A stretch of 53,423 nucleotides of DNA from Microscillaceae bacterium (lineage in GTDB: Bacteria; Bacteroidota; Bacteroidia; Cytophagales; Microscillaceae): contig JAABSX010000027.1 in NCBI GenBank assembly GCA_011390205.1, positions 1-53,423 of the forward strand, given 5' to 3'. The notes beneath the pieces are model-generated. The model saw nothing but the letters and a program-made list of their open reading frames with translations. It was not told where the DNA came from and ran no database searches. The translations under genes and the position numbers were made by a program. Below, in pieces: positions 34,205 through 42,450 of the stretch; position 1 is the stretch's first letter; every line of letters begins with the position of its first letter.

Positions 34205-37200
34205 ATGAAAAAATTACTCCTACTCTTATTCGTTTGCCAAATCATCACACTCGGCGTGGCACAACACAAACCAAGCACACAGCCCGAAGTATTAGCACAA
34301 GCACTCTCCGACAAAAAAAATCTGCTCAAATTTATCCCTAACCAAAATCAATGGGATAACTCCGTAAAATACCGCACAGAAATCCCTGGTGGGCATCTTT
34401 ATCTCCAAGAAAATGCCTTCAAATATGTATTCTATGACTATGGCCTTATCAGAGATATGCACGCCCAAGCAAATCAATCTTCTGTTACTCCCGAAAAAAT
34501 CAAAGGGCATAGCTTTTCCGTAAAATTTTTAAATGCCCGCCCGCAAGCCCAAATCCGCCCTTCTGAGCCTAGCAGCACCAAATACAATTACATCATCGGC
34601 AATCAAGCCAGCAAATGGGCAACTGGATTGTCAGCTTATGCCAAGCTAGATTACTTAGCCATGTATCCAGGCATCAACCTAAGCGTGCTCCAGCACAAGC
34701 AATCACTCAAATATGAATTTGAAGTGCTGCCTTATGCTGAGCCTAGCCAGATTCTGATGGAGTATAGTGGCATAGACAAAATATTCCTCCAAGAAGAAAA
34801 CCTACACCTAGAAACAAGCCTCGGCAGTGTGATAGAAACAAAACCTTACTGCTACCAAATGAAAGACGGAAAAAAAATAACTGTCCCTGCTCGTTTTGTA
34901 CTGGTAGGCAATCAGTTACACTTTGAGTTTCCAGAAGGATATGATAAAAGCAATACACTCATCATAGACCCCGAATTGCTCTTCTCTACCTACTCAGGCT
35001 CAACAGCAGATAACTGGGGAAGCACCGCCACTTTTGACAATGACGGCAATCTATACTCCGCAGGAGTGGTATTTGACGCAGGGTTTCCGACTACAAATGG
35101 TGCATTTGATACAAGTTTCAATGGCATCGTAGATATTGCCATCCTAAAATACAATACTACTGGCACTTCACTGCTTTATGCCACACACTTGGGTGGAAGC
35201 GGTGGAGAATTTCCGCACAGTCTGATTGTAGATAATAACAATAACCTACTGGTTTTTGGCACTAGCAGCTCTAGTAATTATCCGATAACAAGAGATGCTT
35301 TCCAAACTGATTTTGCAGGTGGAAATGTCATCACGCCCATCAGTGGGATTAACTACAACGCAGGGAGTGATATTGTCATCACTAAATTAAGCACCTCTGG
35401 CAGTCAGCTACTTGCTTCTACCTACATAGGCGGCTCAGGCAATGATGGCATCAATCAATCTCGTGGAACAGGTTTGTTTAATTATGGAGATGTGTTTAGG
35501 GGTGAAATCATCGTAGGAGCAGACAACAGCGTTTATGTTGCTTCTACTACATTTTCTAGCAACTTCCCGACAGTCAATGCCATTCAACCCAATTTAAGTG
35601 GTACACAAGATGGCGTACTCTTCAAAATGAACAACAATCTCAGCAGCTTGCTCTGGAGTACTTACATCGGAGGAAGTGATTTTGATACGGTATTCTCTCT
35701 CAAACTCAATAGTACAGGAGATTTGTATGCCTGTGGTGCTACCAGCAGCAATAACCTCCGCAACCTGGTGCCAGTAGGTGCTGGCACACCCCTGCAAGCC
35801 ACACGTGCAGGGGCTGATGATGGTTTTGTGCTTCGGATGAATACTTCTGGGCAGCTTACACAGCTGACTTACCTCGGCACTACTGACAATGACCAAGCTT
35901 TTTTGATTGATTTTGATGAAGCCTCAAACCCCATCATCGTAGGGCTGACCTTTGGCAATTATCCTGTAAGCACTGGAGTATATGCCAACCCAAACAGCGG
36001 GCAATTTATAGACAAACTAAACCCCGAGCTGTCTGCTAGGCTTCTCTCCACAGTAATAGGCACGGGCAAAGGAGCTCCAGACATTTCTATCACGGCTTTC
36101 TTGGTCAATGACTGCAGCAATATCTATATAGCGGGCTGGGGGGGCAGTCTAGGAATCGGCAATCTCTCTACTACAGGGCTGCCTACTACATCCGATGCTT
36201 ACTCTGTAACCACAGATGGTTCAGATTTTTACTTGCTTATCTTAGAAAAAGATATGCAATCTTTGCTCTATGCTACATTCTTTGGAGGAACACAATCTGC
36301 TGACCACGTGGATGGAGGTACTTCTCGATTTAGCAAAGACGGCGTAATTTACCATGCAGCCTGTGCCTCTTGTGGAGGTGTTGATAATGATTTTCCTACT
36401 ACACCCAATGCTTGGTCTGCCACCAACAACAGTGGCAACTGCAACAATGCCGCTTTTAAATTTGATATTGGCTCACTATCAGGTGATTTTGATATACTAG
36501 ATGCCTCGATAGGCAGTATCGTTACACAGGGTTGCCAGTTTCCTTTTGAAGCTACTTTTGATTTTGAGGGGCAGGGTGTTGCTCTTTGGGAGTGGCGTGT
36601 AGATGGTGTATTTGCTGGAGATACGCCCAGCATTGATTGGACTTTTACTGCCAATGGCATCTATGATATTCAGCTTACCATCAGCAATCCTGCCAGCTGC
36701 TTAGAGTCTATCACGCTCAACAAACTTTTCCCAGTTTCTATGATTAGTGTGGACGCTGGCTTTGCAGAGACCATCTGCCAAGGCGAAGACATCGCCCTGA
36801 CGGCAAACATTGATTCCTCTAACCCCTATACTTTTCAGTGGTCACCTACCACAGGGCTAGATAACCCCAATGTGCTGAACCCTACTGCCACCCCCAATCA
36901 ATCTACCAACTATGTGCTGACAGCCACAGATGACAATGGCTGTGTAGCACAAAAAACAATCGCTGTAACGGTCATCCCACCCTTGAATGATGATTTTGAT
37001 ATCAGAAATGCCTTTGGTATATCTGTAAGCAATGATTGTGTGCCTGCTGACGTAACCTTTATCTATAACCCACCTACTGTAGATAACCCCACTTGGACCT
37101 GGGACATAGAGGGCTTCGGTACATTCGAAAATCAAAGAAATTTAGTAATTACGTTTACAGAGACGGGTGAATACCTCATCAGGCTGACTGCTATCAGGGG

Positions 37201-37978
37201 TGGGCAATGCCCCGAAAATATTACCATAGAAAAGACCCTCATATTGAGTGAGTTGAGCCTAGTCGCCAGCCCTGACCAGCAAATATGCTTTGGTGAAAGT
37301 GTGCAGCTAGAATCTCAAGCCTCTAATAGCTCTACCTACTCATGGTTACCTACCACAGGATTGAGCAACCCTGCTATCCCTAATCCCATCGCCTCACCTA
37401 CTCAAACCACAGAATATACTGTCAGAATCCAGAATGAAGTAGGCTGTATCCGTGAAGAAAAAGTATTGGTAGAGGTCTTTCCTGAGTTGTTCATTGATTT
37501 TGACCTAGAAATAGGCTCTGACTGTGCCAAACCCAGTGTGCTCAAATTTATTAACCGCTCCACAGGAGCAAGCCGCTATGAATGGAGCATCAGTGATGGG
37601 GCTTTCTTTACGGATGAATCTCCTGCCGATTATACCTTTGCACGGAGAGGCACTTATGAAGTTACTTTGCGTGTTTTTAATGGAGAAGATGATTGTGAGG
37701 CGTTCCAGACGGTAAGCATAGAAGTAGAAGACAACCAAACCCTTCCCCCTAATGCCATCACGCCTAGCAAAGAAGATACTAAGAATGATACTTTCCAAAT
37801 TGCGGCTTTTCGTAGAAATTACAAACTTCAAGTCTATAACCGATGGGGAGGGCTGATGTATGAAAATGACAACTACAATGATGAATGGGGCAAAAACGTG
37901 GACGCAGGTGTCTATTACTATATCCTTACCTCTCCTCAAGGTGTAAAATGCAGAGGCTGGATAGAGGTAGTCCGTTAG
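34205..37978 (+). CDS. Large secreted protein with propeller and PKD-like domains and T9SS type B sorting domain
   Basis: 1257 residues. A signal peptide (MKKLLLLLFVCQIITLGVA) is followed by a DUF7948-like N-domain (about 40-260, FIPNQNQWDNSVKYRTE), SBBP-type beta-propeller repeats (265-760; LLYATHLGG, LASTYIGGSG, LLWSTYIGGSD, LLYATFFGG), and several PKD/Ig-like domains (about 775-1165; SWLPTTGLSNP and FQWSPTTGLDNP are near-duplicates). The C-terminal ~90 residues are the gliding-motility-associated (CHU_C) sorting domain, LQVYNRWGGLMYE and GVYYYILTS, with a divergent start (NAITPSKEDTKNDTFQI in place of the usual FTPNGDG). It should be exported by the type IX system and attached or released at the surface. 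Confidence 0.92.
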   Translation: MKKLLLLLFVCQIITLGVAQHKPSTQPEVLAQALSDKKNLLKFIPNQNQWDNSVKYRTEIPGGHLYLQENAFKYVFYDYGLIRDMHAQANQSSVTPEKIKGHSFSVKFLNARPQAQIRPSEPSSTKYNYIIGNQASKWATGLSAYAKLDYLAMYPGINLSVLQHKQSLKYEFEVLPYAEPSQILMEYSGIDKIFLQEENLHLETSLGSVIETKPYCYQMKDGKKITVPARFVLVGNQLHFEFPEGYDKSNTLIIDPELLFSTYSGSTADNWGSTATFDNDGNLYSAGVVFDAGFPTTNGAFDTSFNGIVDIAILKYNTTGTSLLYATHLGGSGGEFPHSLIVDNNNNLLVFGTSSSSNYPITRDAFQTDFAGGNVITPISGINYNAGSDIVITKLSTSGSQLLASTYIGGSGNDGINQSRGTGLFNYGDVFRGEIIVGADNSVYVASTTFSSNFPTVNAIQPNLSGTQDGVLFKMNNNLSSLLWSTYIGGSDFDTVFSLKLNSTGDLYACGATSSNNLRNLVPVGAGTPLQATRAGADDGFVLRMNTSGQLTQLTYLGTTDNDQAFLIDFDEASNPIIVGLTFGNYPVSTGVYANPNSGQFIDKLNPELSARLLSTVIGTGKGAPDISITAFLVNDCSNIYIAGWGGSLGIGNLSTTGLPTTSDAYSVTTDGSDFYLLILEKDMQSLLYATFFGGTQSADHVDGGTSRFSKDGVIYHAACASCGGVDNDFPTTPNAWSATNNSGNCNNAAFKFDIGSLSGDFDILDASIGSIVTQGCQFPFEATFDFEGQGVALWEWRVDGVFAGDTPSIDWTFTANGIYDIQLTISNPASCLESITLNKLFPVSMISVDAGFAETICQGEDIALTANIDSSNPYTFQWSPTTGLDNPNVLNPTATPNQSTNYVLTATDDNGCVAQKTIAVTVIPPLNDDFDIRNAFGISVSNDCVPADVTFIYNPPTVDNPTWTWDIEGFGTFENQRNLVITFTETGEYLIRLTAIRGGQCPENITIEKTLILSELSLVASPDQQICFGESVQLESQASNSSTYSWLPTTGLSNPAIPNPIASPTQTTEYTVRIQNEVGCIREEKVLVEVFPELFIDFDLEIGSDCAKPSVLKFINRSTGASRYEWSISDGAFFTDESPADYTFARRGTYEVTLRVFNGEDDCEAFQTVSIEVEDNQTLPPNAITPSKEDTKNDTFQIAAFRRNYKLQVYNRWGGLMYENDNYNDEWGKNVDAGVYYYILTSPQGVKCRGWIEVVR

Positions 37979-38024
37979 GCAGTATCTTGCCCAAAGTGAT
38001 TTTATGATTGTCTTTAATTTTATG

Positions 38025-38032
38025 TATCTTTG
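38025..38032 (+). promoter_or_regulatory. Putative -7 box of the AIM24-partner operon
   Basis: TATCTTTG fits TAnnTTTG, 44 bases before the ATG at 38077; a TTG at 38008-38010 could be a -33 element at short spacing. Confidence 0.4.
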
Positions 38033-38076
38033 GTTTTATATAAATTTCTCAAATACAAAACAACACAAACAAAACC

Positions 38077-38337
38077 ATGGCAAAGAAAAAGCAAGATAAA
38101 AACGTACAAAAAAATTCTTCTATCAAAGTCAGTGATAAACTCAAAGAATTTGACATTCAAATCAATTCACTCGGTGAAATTATCTCTAACTATGACATAG
38201 ATAAAATCAATGATTTTTTGAATAAAAACCTAGATGATAAAAAACTCACCAACAGAGAAGATAATCTACTAGAAGAACTCCGCAAAAAATCAGATGACGA
38301 ACAGAATAAAGACGATATAGAAGAAGATACTAAATGA
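38077..38337 (+). CDS. Small charged protein, partner of the AIM24-like gene
   Basis: 86 residues, lysine- and aspartate-rich, no signal peptide. It starts MAKKKQDKNVQKNSS and has a helical middle (LKEFDIQINSLGEI, YDIDKINDFLNKNLD) and an acidic tail. It overlaps the next gene by four bases (ATGA), so the two are translated together and probably interact. No family recognised. Confidence 0.75.
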   Translation: MAKKKQDKNVQKNSSIKVSDKLKEFDIQINSLGEIISNYDIDKINDFLNKNLDDKKLTNREDNLLEELRKKSDDEQNKDDIEEDTK

Positions 38338-39398
38338 GTGATGCACTAGACTTTAAAATCTATGGCGACTCCGCCCAAGTGCTAGAAATCACACTGCCCC
38401 CCAATGCTACACTTGTGGGTGATGGAGGTGCTTTGCTTTATATTGACCACGAAATAGGCATCGAGACCAAAGACACGGACGGTTCAGAAGATTTTCAAAC
38501 AGAGGAAGCACAAGCCAAAGAAGACGAACCAGAAGATTTTGAGCCTGAGCCTGAGCCAAGCCCCATTGTAGATGATTTTGAAGACTTTGAAGAGAGAGAC
38601 CAAGAAGGAAACCTCCTACAAAAACTATGGGTGGCAGCCAAAAGAAAGGTCATAGAACGTGTCATGAAAAATAGTGAAAAAGAAGCTGACACACAAGATG
38701 ATGATGATGAACCCGAACCAGAAGAAGAGCCCGAACCAGAAGAAGAACCCCAAGAAGAAAAAGAACCCATTTTCTCTTGGTATATTACGCACTTTACCAA
38801 TCACAGTGAATTTGTCCGAAAAATCGCATTTACTGCTGCCAACTCTGGAATAGTCTTGCCCATAGACCTCAGTGAAACCATTGACAATGAGCTGGTGATA
38901 CAGCATGGCATCTTCATGTGTGCCAAAAAAGGAATCCAGTTAGAAAAATTTCTTGATACCAAACTAGGTGTAAACTTTGCCAAAGACAAACTCTTCAAAC
39001 TAGATAAAATCAAAGGAGAAGAAACTGTATTTCTGCAATGTGAAGGGCAGACCATCGCCTTAGACCTAGACAACGATGCCATCAGAATAGGGCTTTTTTC
39101 TTTGATTGCTTTTGAATCTACCTTAGAGCTAGATTTGGAAAGCGTAATAGAAGTCCAGTCTATGAATTATGAAGATGATACACAGTTTATCACCCTTTCA
39201 GGCACTGGCAAATACTGGCTACAGACTGCCAATGTGCAGCAAATGATGCACCGCCTTGCACCATTTATGTTTGAACCTGAGGAGGATGGTGTCTTGAATG
39301 CCCCTGTCCCCCCACAAATAGATGATGATGAAGAGGAGGATGAATACCCACTAGACTCCCCTCCCTCTGAAGATTTAGGAGAATTTTTAAGACAGTAA
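38334..39398 (+). CDS. AIM24-family protein with a large acidic insertion
   Basis: 354 residues. The N-terminus DFKIYGDSAQVLEITLPPNATL and GDGGALLYIDHEIG matches the AIM24 (TIGR00266) start; then, instead of the usual short loop, about 90 residues of Glu/Asp/Pro-rich sequence are inserted (about 48-145, EPEPEPSPIVDDFEDFEERD, EPEPEEEPEPEEE). The core resumes at WYITHFTNHSEFVRKIAFTA and continues through VIQHGIFMCAKKGIQLEKFL, ETVFLQCEGQ and GLFSLIAFESTLELDLES. The C-terminus is again acidic. AIM24 proteins form beta-prism-like assemblies of unclear role. It is translationally coupled to the small charged protein. Confidence 0.8.
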   Translation: MSDALDFKIYGDSAQVLEITLPPNATLVGDGGALLYIDHEIGIETKDTDGSEDFQTEEAQAKEDEPEDFEPEPEPSPIVDDFEDFEERDQEGNLLQKLWVAAKRKVIERVMKNSEKEADTQDDDDEPEPEEEPEPEEEPQEEKEPIFSWYITHFTNHSEFVRKIAFTAANSGIVLPIDLSETIDNELVIQHGIFMCAKKGIQLEKFLDTKLGVNFAKDKLFKLDKIKGEETVFLQCEGQTIALDLDNDAIRIGLFSLIAFESTLELDLESVIEVQSMNYEDDTQFITLSGTGKYWLQTANVQQMMHRLAPFMFEPEEDGVLNAPVPPQIDDDEEEDEYPLDSPPSEDLGEFLRQ

Positions 39399-39399
39399 A

Positions 39400-39418
39400 C
39401 ACAAGGCAAACCCTTGTG
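39400..39418. terminator. Short hairpin between convergent genes
   Basis: CACAAGG (39400-39406) pairs with CCTTGTG (39412-39418), a seven-base stem with a five-base loop, in the 32-base gap between the convergent AIM24-like and uvrA genes. Confidence 0.5.
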
Positions 39419-39430
39419 CCTACTCCAAAT

Positions 39431-42286
39431 CTACTCAAACTTTTCTTTCAGAAAGTGTGCAGTGTGATTTCCTTCTAGCTTGATAAGCTCTTCGGGAGTG
39501 CCCTCAAAACAAATCTGCCCTCCCTTTTCGCCACCTTCAGGGCCCAAATCTATAATCCAGTCAGCATTTTTGATAAGCTCCAGATTATGCTCTATAATCC
39601 AAACAGAATTGCCCAACTCTATCAGTGCATTCAGGGCAGCAAGCAGCTTCCGAATGTCATGAAAGTGCAAACCTGTAGTAGGTTCATCAAAAATAAACAG
39701 TGTATTGCCTTGTTTTTCTTTCAGAAAAGAGGCGAGTTTTAAGCGCTGCGACTCACCTCCAGAGAGGGTGTTGGTAGATTGCCCTAGGCGGATGTACCCC
39801 AGACCTACCTCTACCAAGGGCTGGATAGATTGGATAATCTTGGCTTGGTCTTCAAAAAACAAAACTGCCTCATCTATGGTCAAATCCAATATGTCTGAGA
39901 TGTCTTTTTCTCTGTACTTTACCTCTAGCACTTCTTTTTTAAATCGTTTGCCTTTGCAGGTTTCGCAGGTCAAGTAAACATCTGCCATAAACTGCATTTC
40001 TACTTTAATCCTACCATCTCCTTGGCAAGTTTCGCAGCGTCCTTTGTCCACGTTAAAAGAAAAATGGGCAGGCGTGAAGCCTCGCTGGCTAGAGAGCGGA
40101 AGGGCTGCATAGAGTGTGCGGATATAGTCATAGACTTTGGTGTAGGTGGCAGGGTTAGAGCGAGAAGACCGCCCTATGGGGTTTTGATCTACAAATTCTA
40201 GGTTTTTAATAAACCGTACACTGCCTTCTAATGATTTGTACTCTCCTAGTGCGTCTGGGCTTTGGTCTAAACTTTTGAGAAGGGCAGGGTAGAGAATATT
40301 TTTGACCAAAGTAGATTTACCTGAGCCGCTTACACCTGTGATGAGTGTCATGACCTCAAGAGGAAATTTCACAGATACATTTTTGAGGTTGTTCTGGGTA
40401 GCTCCTATCACTTCGATGTATTCTCTCCACGTCCTTCTTTTGGCTGGGATGTCTATTTTTTCCCATCCTCTCAAAAAATTAAATGTGTGCGAATCTTCTA
40501 AATTAAATTCAGGGTTTACCCAATCTTGGAGGGCTTTGGGTGTTTTTCTGTTGCCTTTGTACTTGGCGATGTCGCTGTATGGAATATTAAAAATGAGTTG
40601 CCCTCCATGCGCTCCTGCATCTGGGCCTATGTCTATGATGCGGTCTGCGGCACGCATGACCTCCTCTTCGTGCTCTACCACGATGACGGTATTGCCCAGT
40701 TTTTGCAAATCCCTCAGCACACTCACCAGCCTGCTCGTGTCTCGGGGGTGCAAGCCTATGCTAGGTTCATCCAAGATATACATAGAGCCCACTAGAGCAC
40801 TTCCTAGCGCCGTGGCAAGTTTGATGCGCTGATACTCTCCACCTGAGAGAGAGGCGGTCAGTCGGTTAAGGGTAAGGTATCCAAGCCCCACTTTATCGAG
40901 GTATTCTAGCCTGTTTTCTATTTCTATTCTAAGCCTTCGGGCTATTTTTTGCTCATTTTCAGTAAGTTGAAGTGTATTAAAAGTATCCCTTAGTTTCTCT
41001 ATGGGCATCAGCACAAGGTCTTGTATGCTGTATCCGTCTATTCTGACATAAGAGGCATCTTTTCTGACACGTGTGCCTTTGCAATCTGGGCAGGTAACCT
41101 TCCCTCTGTATCTAGAGAGCATCACACGGTATTGTATTTTGTGAGATTGAGATTCTAAATGCTCAAAGAAAGCATTCAATCCTTCAAAATAGGCGTTTCC
41201 ATTCCAAAGAATATCTTTCTCTTTTTCGTTGAGGTCTTCGTAAGCTCTATGAATCGGAAAATCAAAGCGAATGGCATTTTTGACAAGGGGGGCTTTCCAA
41301 ACGCTCATTTTTTCGGTTTGCCAAGGCAGCACTGCCCCTTCATAGACAGAAAGTGACTTGTTGGGGATGACCAAATTTTCATCTATGGCAAGGGTATTGC
41401 CAAAACCTCCACAACGCTGGCATGCACCATAAGGATTGTTAAAGCTAAAAAACTGCACACTGGGCTCTTCGAAGGCGATGCCATCTAAATCAAAACGGTC
41501 TGAAAACTGTTTCTTTTCTTTTCCTATCAGGTCAATCATACAAATGCCCCTGCCCTCATAAAAAGCTGTTTGTATAGAATCTGCTAGGCGGTATTGGTTG
41601 TCTTCATCCCCATGCTTGACCACATTTCGGTCTATCAGCAAGTCTATGGACTGCCCAATGAGGGCTTTTAGCTGGGTGGCATCTTCTAAGATTTCTTCTA
41701 TAAACAAAGTTTCGTCTTCTGCCAGTATGCGTGTAAACCCTTTCTGAAAGACTACTTTTAGCTCATCTTCTAAGCTACGCCCCTCCCCTATCACTAGCGG
41801 CGAAAGGATAAGGAGCTTCTGCCCTTGTTCTGACTGCTGCACGTAATTGACTACATCTGTGATGCTGTCTTTCTGCACAATCTCCCCCGAGACGGGCGAG
41901 TAAGTCTTGCCGATACGTGCATAGAGTAGCTTGAGGTAGTCATAAATCTCTGTGGTAGTGCCTACAGTGGCACGGGGGTTTCGGGTATTTCCTTTTTGCT
42001 CTACGGCGATGGCTGGCGATACGCCCTTGATATATTCTACATCGGGTTTTTCCATTCGCCCCAAAAACTGCCGTGCATAAGAGCTCAGGCTTTCTACATA
42101 CATCCGCTGCCCTTCTGCAAAAAGTGTGTCAAAGGCGAGAGAAGATTTGCCTGAGCCCGATAAGCCTGTGATGACCACCAACTCATTTCGGGGGATGGCT
42201 ACATGGATATTTTTCAAGTTATTCACTTTTGCCCCTTTGATAAGAATACTTCCTCTAGGGTCAATTTGGTCAATGTCAGCAAACAT
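39431..42286 (-). CDS. uvrA: Excinuclease ABC subunit A
   Basis: 951 residues, normal for UvrA. First ATP site GLSGSGKSSL (41-50), SLSSYARQFLGRMEKP (UvrB-binding region), the zinc-linked CQRCGGFG and CPDCKGTRV, signature LSGGEYQRIKLA, LDEPSIGLHPRD; second site GVSGSGKSTLV, zinc finger CETCQGDG/CETCKGKRF, LSGGESQRLKLA, FDEPTTGLHFHD. The first CxxC pair usual in the E. coli signature-domain zinc module is absent; this appears normal for Bacteroidota. The protein recognises bulky DNA lesions as a dimer and loads UvrB. Confidence 0.97.
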   Translation of the reverse strand: MFADIDQIDPRGSILIKGAKVNNLKNIHVAIPRNELVVITGLSGSGKSSLAFDTLFAEGQRMYVESLSSYARQFLGRMEKPDVEYIKGVSPAIAVEQKGNTRNPRATVGTTTEIYDYLKLLYARIGKTYSPVSGEIVQKDSITDVVNYVQQSEQGQKLLILSPLVIGEGRSLEDELKVVFQKGFTRILAEDETLFIEEILEDATQLKALIGQSIDLLIDRNVVKHGDEDNQYRLADSIQTAFYEGRGICMIDLIGKEKKQFSDRFDLDGIAFEEPSVQFFSFNNPYGACQRCGGFGNTLAIDENLVIPNKSLSVYEGAVLPWQTEKMSVWKAPLVKNAIRFDFPIHRAYEDLNEKEKDILWNGNAYFEGLNAFFEHLESQSHKIQYRVMLSRYRGKVTCPDCKGTRVRKDASYVRIDGYSIQDLVLMPIEKLRDTFNTLQLTENEQKIARRLRIEIENRLEYLDKVGLGYLTLNRLTASLSGGEYQRIKLATALGSALVGSMYILDEPSIGLHPRDTSRLVSVLRDLQKLGNTVIVVEHEEEVMRAADRIIDIGPDAGAHGGQLIFNIPYSDIAKYKGNRKTPKALQDWVNPEFNLEDSHTFNFLRGWEKIDIPAKRRTWREYIEVIGATQNNLKNVSVKFPLEVMTLITGVSGSGKSTLVKNILYPALLKSLDQSPDALGEYKSLEGSVRFIKNLEFVDQNPIGRSSRSNPATYTKVYDYIRTLYAALPLSSQRGFTPAHFSFNVDKGRCETCQGDGRIKVEMQFMADVYLTCETCKGKRFKKEVLEVKYREKDISDILDLTIDEAVLFFEDQAKIIQSIQPLVEVGLGYIRLGQSTNTLSGGESQRLKLASFLKEKQGNTLFIFDEPTTGLHFHDIRKLLAALNALIELGNSVWIIEHNLELIKNADWIIDLGPEGGEKGGQICFEGTPEELIKLEGNHTAHFLKEKFE

Positions 42287-42360
42287 GGGTATGAGGGTTT
42301 TTAAAACTAAAATTTTACACTGCTAAAACCCAATGAGAGGCTTAGAGTTTTAAGAGAGGC

Positions 42361-42368
42361 AAAGTTAA
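42361..42368 (-). promoter_or_regulatory. Putative -7 box of uvrA
   Basis: The minus strand reads TAACTTTG, a match to TAnnTTTG, 75 bases before the uvrA ATG at 42286. No LexA-like box was identified between them. Confidence 0.45.
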
Positions 42369-42450
42369 GTGAAAGCCCTTGAACCATTCTATAAAATGAC
42401 ACAAATTTATAGGTTTGCCAGATGAAGAAAATATACCGATTTTTCTTGAC

